Source of the DNA: Rhizorhapis sp036570425 | GTDB lineage: Bacteria > Pseudomonadota > Alphaproteobacteria > Sphingomonadales > Sphingomonadaceae | Assembly: GCA_036570425.1 (NCBI GenBank) | Contig: DATCYF010000006.1 | Span: 1 to 64,000 of the forward strand | Direction of reading: 5' to 3' | DNA length: 64,000 nucleotides | Part shown: piece by piece, positions 51,201 to 59,464 of the stretch | How the letters are laid out: each line of letters begins with the position of its first letter | Numbering within the stretch: position 1 is the first letter of the stretch | The notes under the pieces: generated by a model | Database searches by the model: none | Told to the model about the DNA's origin: nothing | The model's input: the letters and a program-made list of their open reading frames with translations, nothing else | Made by a program: the position numbers and the translations under genes

Positions 51201-52103
51201 ATGTCAGTAGATGTGAAGGAAGCGGTATACAGCACGACGGAAGGCCATGATGAGCTACCGTTCCGCAGCGACAATCCGGTCTATTCAGACACCTGGGGCG
51301 TGGCCACCGTCGATCCCGACAGCAAACAGGCCTTTTGGGCGCAGGTGCTGCATAATGGCTCCTCCGGGAAAGCCCGCCACCTTCTGATGGTGATCAGCGA
51401 CGGCAAGAGCAGTTGCGAATATGATTATACCCGGCCCGATGATCGCCTGCATTCCGACCTGATGGATGTCGAACTCAATGGCTGGAAGGAATATCGTGTC
51501 CGGTCGAAGCGACATGATCTGGATCTCAACGCCACGTCCGGGCATGATCCCGTGGATTTTGGCAAGCTGCTGACCTTCAAGGATTTCTCCCTGGGTCATC
51601 AGGAGGCAGGCGCGCGAGCCACGGGCCACATCAACGGCATACCGTTCAATGGTGTCGGCCTTCGCGACAGGTCCTTCGGGCCGCGTCCCATGGGCGGGGT
51701 GGGGTCAGTCAACACAGTGCTTCTCGTCAGTCAGGACTTGCGCGCCAGCTTCGCGGCCAACCTGGTCCACGGCAGCCAGACCGGCCTCATCAATGCGCCT
51801 GACACGAAGTTCGCTTTCGTGAGCACGCCGGATGGCGCCTGGTCGACGGCAAAGCATGAGGAAATCGGCGTCCGTCGTGCCTCCGACGGGATGGCGGTGG
51901 GCCTTCGCATTGGTGAGCATGTCATGACCATCACCAATGAGATCGGCAATCACCACTATACGCCGCATTGGTATCCGTCCATCGATCTGAGCACCGGAGA
52001 GCGGCGAATCCTGCACCACGTTCTTCGTTTTATTGAAGGACATCACCCGAAATATGGCCGGATGGCGGGACTGATCGACATGGGCACTTTGGTGCCCTGT
52101 TGA
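51201..52103 (+). CDS. Uncharacterised protein, DUF7064/7065-like (AttH/CrtC-like motif)
   Basis: A 300-residue soluble protein with no signal peptide or membrane segment. The motif GVGLRDRSFGPRPMGG (about 155-170) resembles the conserved G-RD-SWGPR block of AttH/CrtC-like lipocalin-fold proteins and of the DUF7064/7065 proteins that occur next to APH-type phosphotransferases in sphingomonads. Composition is rich in His and Asp, with HHYTPHWYPS near the end. Start at 51201 is fixed by AAGGAGAGG. It probably belongs functionally with the SDR and phosphotransferase genes that follow; the function is unknown. Confidence 0.65.
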   Translation: MSVDVKEAVYSTTEGHDELPFRSDNPVYSDTWGVATVDPDSKQAFWAQVLHNGSSGKARHLLMVISDGKSSCEYDYTRPDDRLHSDLMDVELNGWKEYRVRSKRHDLDLNATSGHDPVDFGKLLTFKDFSLGHQEAGARATGHINGIPFNGVGLRDRSFGPRPMGGVGSVNTVLLVSQDLRASFAANLVHGSQTGLINAPDTKFAFVSTPDGAWSTAKHEEIGVRRASDGMAVGLRIGEHVMTITNEIGNHHYTPHWYPSIDLSTGERRILHHVLRFIEGHHPKYGRMAGLIDMGTLVPC

Positions 52104-52135
52104 ACGGCGCTTGCTGAATTCCTCAATAATTCAGT

Positions 52136-52162
52136 GGGGCGGCGCGGCGGATGCGCCGCCCC
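52136..52162. terminator. Bidirectional terminator between convergent genes
   Basis: A perfect 10-bp GC stem, GGGGCGGCGC (52136-52145) and GCGCCGCCCC (52153-52162), with a 7-base loop, lies between the stops of the 51201 gene and the CapA-like gene. A weaker stem TGAATT/AATTCA (about 52114-52132) precedes it. Confidence 0.7.
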
Positions 52163-52170
52163 ATACAGCA

Positions 52171-53277
52171 TCAGGAGATGACGACGCGGTCGTCTTTTCG
52201 TGTGAAGGATGCGGAAAGGCCCGCCGCTTTTGTGATCGTGTCGATCTCGTCTGCGATTTCGCCGAACATGGGATCGTCCGCTTTCAGGAAGGCGGGGCGG
52301 GATTCCTCATCCGCAAAGGTCGGCGTGAATGCGACGCTGGCGATCTTTCCGTCTTCAATGTCAACCATGGCGGCCAACCCTTTGCGCGTGTCCTTGCCGA
52401 CGGCGGCATTGACACCAATGGGCACGTCTCCGGTGGGGCGGGGTCCTTTCATCAGGAACTTGCCCAACGAATAGAAGATCACCTTACCATTATAAACCTC
52501 GATCCCCTTGGTCACCAGGGTGCCGTGGCCAAGAATCAGGTCAGCACCGTTGTCGATAAAGGCGCGGGCGGCGTCCCGCTGATAATCGCCAATCGCGGCG
52601 CGGTCCTCCAGCAAGCCCCAATGCACGCTCAGCACGACGATATCGGCGTTTTCCTTTGCAATGCGGATGCTGGCGCACACCGCTTTTAGATCGTCGCGGT
52701 CCACCAGCGTGCCGATTTGTGGAGTCAGACCCCAATCGTTCCAGTTGGGATTGTGGTAATAGCTGTGACGGCGCAGCGGGGCGACGCCCGGTGTGCGGCG
52801 GCCTGCGTGCGTCCCCGGCAGCATAGCTGCGGTGCATCCGACGAAAGCGACCTTCACGCCGTTGCTTTCCAGATAGACGGGCGCCAGTGCCTCGACGATA
52901 TTCTTGCCGCCGCCTACTGGTGAAATACCCGATTCCCGCATCACTTCCATGGTGCGCAGGAAGGCGCGATATCCGGCGTGCATGCAGTGGTTGTTGGCGA
53001 AAGAAAGCACGTTGAAACCCTTGCGGCCCTTCAGCCGAACGGCTTCAGGGTCGCCGGGAATGAAAAGATCCTCGCCTTCCACATCGTCGTTCAGATGCGC
53101 TTCAACGGGATGCGTGTCGCCCATCTCCTCCGCATAGGGCCATTCGCAATTTCCGAAGGTGAAATCCGCTGCTTTCAGGACCGGTGCCGCCGGATCGAGC
53201 AGGGTTTCGTCATATTTGGCGATCATCACGTCGCCAACGCCAATCAGGGTGGCGGACTTGGGGGGCTTGTAAGTCAC
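52171..53277 (-). CDS. CapA-family protein (metallophosphatase fold) with altered motif
   Basis: A 368-residue protein of the PgsA/CapA group, a calcineurin-like fold that in some bacteria takes part in poly-gamma-glutamate synthesis. It shows IGVGDVMIAKYDE (about 11-23), SFANNHCMHAG (about 93-103), VVLSVHWG and VIFYSLGKFL. The usual G-H-x-P-H metal motif reads LGHGTLVTKG, losing the second His, so catalysis may differ. There is no signal peptide or membrane anchor. Start: GTG 53277 with AAGGAGAGG in front. Lies divergent from the SDR genes; a role in the same unknown pathway is inferred. Confidence 0.8.
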   Translation of the reverse strand: MTYKPPKSATLIGVGDVMIAKYDETLLDPAAPVLKAADFTFGNCEWPYAEEMGDTHPVEAHLNDDVEGEDLFIPGDPEAVRLKGRKGFNVLSFANNHCMHAGYRAFLRTMEVMRESGISPVGGGKNIVEALAPVYLESNGVKVAFVGCTAAMLPGTHAGRRTPGVAPLRRHSYYHNPNWNDWGLTPQIGTLVDRDDLKAVCASIRIAKENADIVVLSVHWGLLEDRAAIGDYQRDAARAFIDNGADLILGHGTLVTKGIEVYNGKVIFYSLGKFLMKGPRPTGDVPIGVNAAVGKDTRKGLAAMVDIEDGKIASVAFTPTFADEESRPAFLKADDPMFGEIADEIDTITKAAGLSASFTRKDDRVVIS

Positions 53278-53474
53278 TTCTATCCTCTCCTTGTTTCGAC
53301 CGAAATGTTTAGGAGTTGTCTCATGGGAGCGAAAGAGAGACTTTTTGCTATGAATTGCGCATCCGCATAGCCGACTTCTATCTATGATCGGCCCAATCCT
53401 GATGCTAGCCTTCGAACTGATGAGCGACAAGCGCCCCAAGGACGGGCGCCGGGCACCGAACGAGGGAGGAATGC

Positions 53475-54296
53475 ATGGATCGTCTGAAGGGCAAGGTTGC
53501 GGTCGTCACCGGCGCGGGCAGCGGCATTGGGCTGGCGACGGCGAAGCGGTTCGCCGCCGAGGGAGCCAAAGTGGTGGTCGCCGATCTCAATGGCGAAACC
53601 GCGCGCGGCGTCGTTGCGGAGATAGAATCTGCGGGTGGTGAGGCGCTGGCGCTGGCCATTGATGTCGGTTCGGGCGAACAGGTCCGATCCATGATCGACA
53701 CGACCATCAGCACCTTTGGAAAGATCGACGTCCTTCACAACAATGCGGCCAACACGAATCTCAACGACGCAGCGAAGGACATCAGCCTGCTCGATTTCAA
53801 CGTCGACATTTTCCACAAAAATATGGACATCAATGTTCTGGGCGGCGTCCTCGCCAGCCAATATGCGCTGCCGCACATGCTGGAGGCCGGGAAAGGGTCC
53901 ATCATCTTCACCTCATCGTCCATCTCGCTGGGCGGCGATCTCGCTCAGTTCAGCTATGGCTCGTCAAAAGCGGCGATGAACTGGTTCGTGAAGGCGTTCG
54001 CAGTTAATTTCGGTAAGAAGGGCATTCGCTGCAACGGCATTCTGCCGGGTATAATCGAAACCCCTCCCTTTCATGGCTGGGCGGCGAACACGCCTGGAAT
54101 GTATGAGGCGTTCCAATCGGTGCAGAATGCCCCCGCTTTTGGCACGCCGGACGAAGTTGCCGCCGCTGCACTGTTCCTGGCATCGGACGACGCCTCCTTC
54201 GTTAATGGTATATTGATGCTGGTAGATGGCGGCATGACGTGCACCATCCCCTTCACCAACGTGGTGCGTAATTTCATGTATCCGGACCAGAGCTGA
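53475..54296 (+). CDS. Short-chain dehydrogenase/reductase (classical SDR)
   Basis: A 273-residue NAD(P)-dependent oxidoreductase: cofactor motif TGAGSGIG (about 13-20) with Asp in VVADLNGET suggesting NAD preference, structural motif NNAA, and catalytic Ser (TSSS) with YGSSK (about 164-168). The C-terminal segment TCTIPFTNVVRNFMYPD is longer than usual. GGGAGGA precedes the ATG. First of three plus-strand genes with 56- and 111-bp gaps; substrate unknown, probably a hydroxyl/ketone pair in a catabolic route. Confidence 0.88.
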   Translation: MDRLKGKVAVVTGAGSGIGLATAKRFAAEGAKVVVADLNGETARGVVAEIESAGGEALALAIDVGSGEQVRSMIDTTISTFGKIDVLHNNAANTNLNDAAKDISLLDFNVDIFHKNMDINVLGGVLASQYALPHMLEAGKGSIIFTSSSISLGGDLAQFSYGSSKAAMNWFVKAFAVNFGKKGIRCNGILPGIIETPPFHGWAANTPGMYEAFQSVQNAPAFGTPDEVAAAALFLASDDASFVNGILMLVDGGMTCTIPFTNVVRNFMYPDQS

Positions 54297-54352
54297 CATC
54301 TAAGCCATGCCGCATCCGGTTGTGGCCTGACACATAAAAGAGAGGACTGAGG

Positions 54353-55225
54353 ATGAACAGCAAGCGACCGAAAACCTGGCTCATAACCGGCGTTTCCACT
54401 GGCCTTGGCCGTTGCCTGATGAATGCGGCCCTTGACCGCGGTGACATCGTGGTCGGCACGCTGCGCAACATGGCGCTGAAGGAGGAGATAGAGGCCAGGG
54501 CACCGGGGCGCGCCTTTATTGTTCCGCTTGACGTCGACCATGCGGATCAAGCCGTGCCTGCGGTCGAAGAGGCGGTTCGCCTGCTGGGCGGGCGGCTGGA
54601 TGTGCTGGTGAACAATGCGGCTTTCGGCATCTTCGGTCCACTCGAACAGTGCAGCGACGACGATTATCGCCGAGTGATGGAAACCAACTTCTTCGGGCTT
54701 ATCCGCGTCACTCGGGCTGCCCTTCCGCATTTGAGGGAGAGCAAGGGCATGCTGGTCAACTTCTCTTCGGTCGCGGGACTCATTGGCCATGCTGGAACCG
54801 GCGTTTACAACGCCTCGAAATTCGCTGTGGAAGGCCTGTCGGAATCGCTGGCGCAGGAGCTTGAAGCCTTTGGTGTCAAGGTGATGCTGGTCAATCCCGA
54901 TGCGTTCAAATCGGAGTTTTTCGCTGATCGGGCCGACAATCTGCGGCTGGACGAGGCAAGCGTTTATTCAGGCAAGCCCGGCGGCACCATAGGGCAACAA
55001 CTGGACGCTTTCGTTGGTCATGAACCTGGCGACCCCGCCAAGCTCGCCTCTGTCGTATTGAGGGCCGTAGATGCCGAAAATCCGCCCTTTCACCTGTTGG
55101 TCGGAGCAGACGGGTTTGAAAGCGTGCAGGCAAAGATGGACCGGCTGAAGGCTGATATGGACGCATGGCGCGCTGTGTCCTCCGATACGGCCTATGACCG
55201 AACAGTCGAGCCAGTCTCCGGCTGA
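54353..55225 (+). CDS. Short-chain dehydrogenase/reductase (classical SDR)
   Basis: A 290-residue SDR, distinct in sequence from its neighbour. Cofactor motif TGVSTGLG (about 12-19), NNAAFGIFGPLE (about 87-98), NFSSVAG and YNASK (about 152-156). The Arg after the first motif (TLRNMALKEE) suggests NADP. The layout is that of the oxidoreductase/retinol-dehydrogenase-like SDRs. GAGAGGA motif upstream. Probable co-transcription with the SDR before and the phosphotransferase after. Confidence 0.88.
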   Translation: MNSKRPKTWLITGVSTGLGRCLMNAALDRGDIVVGTLRNMALKEEIEARAPGRAFIVPLDVDHADQAVPAVEEAVRLLGGRLDVLVNNAAFGIFGPLEQCSDDDYRRVMETNFFGLIRVTRAALPHLRESKGMLVNFSSVAGLIGHAGTGVYNASKFAVEGLSESLAQELEAFGVKVMLVNPDAFKSEFFADRADNLRLDEASVYSGKPGGTIGQQLDAFVGHEPGDPAKLASVVLRAVDAENPPFHLLVGADGFESVQAKMDRLKADMDAWRAVSSDTAYDRTVEPVSG

Positions 55226-55336
55226 CCGACCATTTTCGAACTAAAGGTCAGAATCAGGGACGGGCAACCGCATGCCGACGCCAATCGGATGCACCGCCCC
55301 CGTTCAATGACAGGCCAACTTCCGTGAGAGGATAGA

Positions 55337-56404
55337 ATGAGCGATTTACGAGCAACCGCCGCCAGCCGGGTCGGCGAACACATGGCATCCTGGCTTGAAA
55401 CGCAGATACCGGGCGCGACCAACATGGAAATCCGGGACATTGTCGAACCCAAGCAGGGCTTCTCCAGTGAGACGGTGCTGTTCAAAGCGATGTGGAAGGA
55501 AGAGGGCGTTCAGCGCGAGCGCGACCTTGTCGCGCGGATTCAGCGTCAGACCATTTGCCCGATGCTGGCAGATGTCTTTTTCCAATATAATGTCATGAAG
55601 GCGATCGGTGAAAACTCCGACACTGCAATTCCCAACATACCTTTCGTGGAACGGACGGGAGCTGTGCTTGATGAACCTTTCTTCCTGATGGACCGGGTCG
55701 AAGGCAGGGTGCCAACGGACTTCCCGGGATTCCACGGGGAAGGTTGGGTTTTCGATTTGCCTGAAGAGGACCGCACGCGCCTTTGGTGGAATGGCATCAA
55801 AGAGATGGAAAAGCTGCATCGCATCGGGTGGGAGAAGTTTCCATTCCTCGCCAAAGGAACGAAGGAACGGCCGGGTTCCTGTTTCTACATGCAGGATTTC
55901 ATGCAAACCTGGCTGGACTGGGCCGCTCAGGGCCAATCCTTTCCCGCGATAGAGGAAGCCATCGACTATCTGAACACCCATGCACCGAAGAATGAGCATT
56001 CCGGGCTGGTCTGGAATGATTCACGCATGGGCAACACCATGTTCGCTGACGATTTAAGCGTCGCGGCCTTCTTTGATTTCGAAGTGTCGTCGCTGGGTCC
56101 GGCGGAAATCGATCTTGCCTGGTGGCTTTATTGCGAAGATCTCTTCAGCATTCAGTTCGGGATCAAGCGTCTGGCTGGTATTCCCCAAGGGGAGGAAGCG
56201 GTTCGCGGCTTTGAACGCATTTATGGCCGCCCGATGCCGGAATTCGATTATTATATGGCGATATCGGCCTTGAAGCACGCGATGCTCGCCATTCGCGATT
56301 ACAGCAATGGCAAGACCTTGGGCGCGCCCGAAGCTTTGCCCAATTTCGCAATGGAGCATCTGGCGCTTTATATCGATCGTCACAAATCGCGCGTTTCCGC
56401 CTAG
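55337..56404 (+). CDS. APH-type phosphotransferase family protein
   Basis: A 355-residue protein with a kinase-like fold related to aminoglycoside phosphotransferases and to ACAD10-like domains. Nucleotide-loop region KQGFSSETVLFKA (about 35-47), then the catalytic loop SGLVWNDSRMGNTMF (about 215-229), where Trp-Asn-Asp replaces His-Gly-Asp but Asp and Asn remain, and the metal motif FFDFEVSSLGPAEIDLAWW. The Trp variant is seen in other phosphotransferases of this group. Likely phosphorylates a small hydroxyl compound as part of the SDR pathway. Its TAG stop shares bases with the opposite-strand mrp stop. Confidence 0.84.
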   Translation: MSDLRATAASRVGEHMASWLETQIPGATNMEIRDIVEPKQGFSSETVLFKAMWKEEGVQRERDLVARIQRQTICPMLADVFFQYNVMKAIGENSDTAIPNIPFVERTGAVLDEPFFLMDRVEGRVPTDFPGFHGEGWVFDLPEEDRTRLWWNGIKEMEKLHRIGWEKFPFLAKGTKERPGSCFYMQDFMQTWLDWAAQGQSFPAIEEAIDYLNTHAPKNEHSGLVWNDSRMGNTMFADDLSVAAFFDFEVSSLGPAEIDLAWWLYCEDLFSIQFGIKRLAGIPQGEEAVRGFERIYGRPMPEFDYYMAISALKHAMLAIRDYSNGKTLGAPEALPNFAMEHLALYIDRHKSRVSA

Positions 56405-57372
56405 CGTGCGCGGCTGTTCTCGATCCAGCGCGCCAGCTTCTCCGCGATCGCCATGAACGGTTCAGCCTGCGGACCATCGAATGCCGCAGGCGGCTGTCCC
56501 GCATCGGAGGCTTGGCGGATCGCGATGTCCAGCGGAATACGCCCCAGGAAAGGCATGCCCATGTGCTTCGCCGCCGCTTCAGCGCCACCTGCGCCGAAAG
56601 GATCGGACACTTCGCCGCAATGGGGACAGGCATAACCCGCCATATTTTCAACAAGGCCGATCATAGGAATATCCGCCTGCTCGAACAGGCTGACGGCGCG
56701 CGTTGCGTCGATTAGCGCGAGATCCTGTGGCGTCGATATGATGACCGCGCCCGCTGGCTTGTGCTTTTGAATCATCGAAAGCTGCACGTCCCCAGTGCCG
56801 GGCGGCAGGTCCACGATGAGGATGTCCACATCGTCCCATTTGGCGTCCACAAGCTGAGAGAGCGCATTGCCCGCCATCGGTCCGCGCCAGGCTATGGCCT
56901 GCCCCGGCTTGGCGAGTTGCCCCATGGAAAGCATGGGCACGTCATAGGCATTGGGAACAGGAATGAGCTTCTTGTCCTCCGCTTGTGGCTTTGCATCCTC
57001 ACTGCCCAGGAGGCGTGGTTGGGACGGGCCATAAATATCGGCGTCAACCAGCCCTACCTTCACTCCGAGCCGTTTGAGCGCAATGGCAAGATTCGCCGCC
57101 AGAGTCGATTTCCCGACCCCACCCTTGCCGCTGCCCACGGCGATCAGGCGCAGCTCCTTCTTTTCCGCCGTCATGGCGATGCGGACGTCGGTCACGTCCT
57201 TGAAAGATTTAAGCTGGCCCCGAATTCCTGCTTCCAGCACCTCGCGCTGGACCTGACCCAGGCCGGTGACATCCAGGACGAGACTCACCACTCCATCCTT
57301 CAGGCGCGGAGCGCTCGCGCGGCCCTTGCCTGCGGTCTGGAGCAGCTTTTCGATTTCGCTAAGGTCGGTCAT
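56401..57372 (-). CDS. mrp: Mrp/NBP35-family Fe-S cluster carrier ATPase
   Basis: A 323-residue P-loop ATPase (ApbC) that carries [4Fe-4S] clusters to apo-proteins. N-terminal MIP18-like domain (about 1-80), deviant Walker A GSGKGGVGKST (about 79-89), IVDLPPGTGDVQL, and the cluster-binding CPHCG (about 251-255). Its stop and that of the phosphotransferase lie in one CTAG palindrome, so the genes meet tail to tail. Divergent from hflK. Confidence 0.94.
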   Translation of the reverse strand: MTDLSEIEKLLQTAGKGRASAPRLKDGVVSLVLDVTGLGQVQREVLEAGIRGQLKSFKDVTDVRIAMTAEKKELRLIAVGSGKGGVGKSTLAANLAIALKRLGVKVGLVDADIYGPSQPRLLGSEDAKPQAEDKKLIPVPNAYDVPMLSMGQLAKPGQAIAWRGPMAGNALSQLVDAKWDDVDILIVDLPPGTGDVQLSMIQKHKPAGAVIISTPQDLALIDATRAVSLFEQADIPMIGLVENMAGYACPHCGEVSDPFGAGGAEAAAKHMGMPFLGRIPLDIAIRQASDAGQPPAAFDGPQAEPFMAIAEKLARWIENSRAR

Positions 57373-57442
57373 GGCAGCGCCATAATGGAATATGGTCGGA
57401 AAGGCACTGTTTTTCCATGCTGGGCCTTCCTATACAGGGCTC

Positions 57443-58534
57443 ATGAAAAAAATTTCCGGACGGTTGGCGCAGATCGGTGCACAGATGAGTGAAGGTGGTC
57501 CTTGGGGCGGACGCGGCGGCAATGATTCAGGCGATGGCGCCGGGGGCGGCAATGGCCCCCGCAATCCATGGAGTCAGCCTCCTTCAGGTGGACGCCCTCG
57601 CGGGCGCGGGCCATCGGCTTTCGACGAATTGCTCCGGCGCGGGCGCGAAGGCTTTGGCGGCGGCCTTCCCGGCCGACCTGAAGGCAAGCGGCTCTGGCCC
57701 GTGTTGGCCATATTATTCGTGATTATCTGGGTCGCGCTGACCAGCATCCATCGCGTCGGCCCACAGGAGCGCGGCGTGCTGACACGGCTTGGCAGCTATA
57801 CCGGAACCATGCGGCCTGGCATTAACTGGAGCCTTCCCGCGCCTTTCGATGCGGTGCAGATCGTAGATGTGGAGGAAATCCGCACCATAGATATTCCGAC
57901 AGGCACGGGCGAGAAGCTGGTGCTCACCGGCGACCAGAATATCGTCGATCTCGCCTATTCCGTGCGCTGGAATATCCGGGATGCGGCATTGTACAAGTTT
58001 CAGCTCGTCGATCCTGAGCAGACTATCCGGGAAGTGGCGGAATCCGCCATGCGATCGATCGTCGCGACTGTGTCCCTGAATGACACCATCGGTTCGGGGC
58101 GTAGCGAAATCGAGCAACGCGTGCAGCAGCGGATGCAGGAAATCCTGGACGAGTACCGTTCCGGCATTTTGGTGCAGGGTATCGCAATCAAGCAGGCCGA
58201 TCCGCCCGAGGCAGTGAATGACGCTTTCAAGGAAGTGTCCGCGGCACAGCAGACCGCACAGACCTATCTCAATGAAGCGCGCGCTTATGCTCAGCAATTG
58301 AGCGCCAAGGCGCAGGGCGAATCCGCTGCCTTCGACAAAGTTTATGCCGAATACAAGCTGGCGCCGGAGGTAACGCGCCGCCGCATGTATTATGAAACCA
58401 TGGAGGAAGTGCTGTCGAACGTCGACAAAACCATCATCGAAGCCAAAGGCGTGACGCCATATCTCGCTCTGCCAGAAGTCCGCAAGCGGGCGCAGCAGGC
58501 GACCCCGGCGGATAGTTCGGGCGGAGGCCGGTAA
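57443..58534 (+). CDS. hflK: FtsH protease modulator HflK
   Basis: A 363-residue inner-membrane protein that forms a cage with HflC around FtsH. Glycine-rich N-terminus (GGPWGGRGGND) with Pro/Arg repeats, one helix at about 86-105, then a prohibitin/SPFH domain (about 110-290, HRVGPQERGVLTRLGSYTGT) and a coiled coil (about 285-330). The ATG at 57443 gives MKKISGRL; an ATG at 57485 is the alternative. Stop overlaps hflC start (TAATG). Confidence 0.94.
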   Translation: MKKISGRLAQIGAQMSEGGPWGGRGGNDSGDGAGGGNGPRNPWSQPPSGGRPRGRGPSAFDELLRRGREGFGGGLPGRPEGKRLWPVLAILFVIIWVALTSIHRVGPQERGVLTRLGSYTGTMRPGINWSLPAPFDAVQIVDVEEIRTIDIPTGTGEKLVLTGDQNIVDLAYSVRWNIRDAALYKFQLVDPEQTIREVAESAMRSIVATVSLNDTIGSGRSEIEQRVQQRMQEILDEYRSGILVQGIAIKQADPPEAVNDAFKEVSAAQQTAQTYLNEARAYAQQLSAKAQGESAAFDKVYAEYKLAPEVTRRRMYYETMEEVLSNVDKTIIEAKGVTPYLALPEVRKRAQQATPADSSGGGR

Positions 58535-59379
58535 TGGGCAACATCCTACGCAACCCGATCGCGTTAGCGATCATCGCCATCGCCTTGCTGATCCTGATCG
58601 GCAGCACTTTGGCGATCGTGCCCGAAACGCGGCAGGCGGTGATTGTACGATTTGGCGAGCCTGTGCGGATCATTAACCGCTACAAGCCCAATCAGGATTT
58701 TGGCCAGACCGGCGCTGGCCTGATCGTGCGTATTCCGTTCGCCGAACAGATCGTGTGGATCGATAAGCGCGTCCAGAGCGTCGAGATGGAACGTCAACAA
58801 GTGCTCTCGACAGACCAGCTCCGACTTCAGGTCGATGCTTTCGCCCGCTATCGCGTCGTGGATCCGCTGCGCATGTATATCACTGCGGGCAGTGAAAGCC
58901 GCGTTTCGGACGAATTGCGCCCGATCCTGGGCTCAGCCTTGCGGAATGAATTGGGGAAGCGTTCGTTCTCTGCGCTGCTCAGCCCTGAGCGCGGAACGGT
59001 GATGCATAATATTCAGACCGGCCTTGATCGTGTCGCGCGTCAATATGGCGCGGAAATCATTGATGTGCGGATCAAGCGGGCGGACCTGCCGGATGGCACG
59101 CCGCTGCAAAGTGCATTTCAGCGCATGCGTACGGCCCGCGAGCAGGAAGCCCTGACAATCCGTGCCCAAGGCGCGAAACAGGCGCAGATCATCCGTGCCG
59201 AAGCCGATGCCGACGCCTCCCGCATCTATGCCGAGAGTTTCGGCAAGGATCCTGATTTTTATGATTTCTACCGGGCCATGCAGAGTTACCGTCAGACATT
59301 CTCGCCACAGGCAAAGGGGGGAGCATCGGTTATTCTGTCGCCGGACAATTCCTATTTGAACGCATTCAAGGGGCAGTAA
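58534..59379 (+). CDS. hflC: FtsH protease modulator HflC
   Basis: A 281-residue partner of HflK. One N-terminal helix (about 7-25), the SPFH domain beginning VPETRQAVIVRFGEPVRIIN (about 28-47), and the C-terminal helical part AQIIRAEADADASRIYAESF (about 222-241). One-base overlap with hflK ensures joint expression. Followed 85 bp later by the serine protease gene, giving a membrane and periplasm quality-control set. Confidence 0.94.
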   Translation: MGNILRNPIALAIIAIALLILIGSTLAIVPETRQAVIVRFGEPVRIINRYKPNQDFGQTGAGLIVRIPFAEQIVWIDKRVQSVEMERQQVLSTDQLRLQVDAFARYRVVDPLRMYITAGSESRVSDELRPILGSALRNELGKRSFSALLSPERGTVMHNIQTGLDRVARQYGAEIIDVRIKRADLPDGTPLQSAFQRMRTAREQEALTIRAQGAKQAQIIRAEADADASRIYAESFGKDPDFYDFYRAMQSYRQTFSPQAKGGASVILSPDNSYLNAFKGQ

Positions 59380-59464
59380 TGGATCACGGCCTATTCAATA
59401 TAGGTTAAGGGAATTGTCAGCATGAGGGCACGCCCCCGCCCTCAAAATGAGAGGAAAATCCAAA

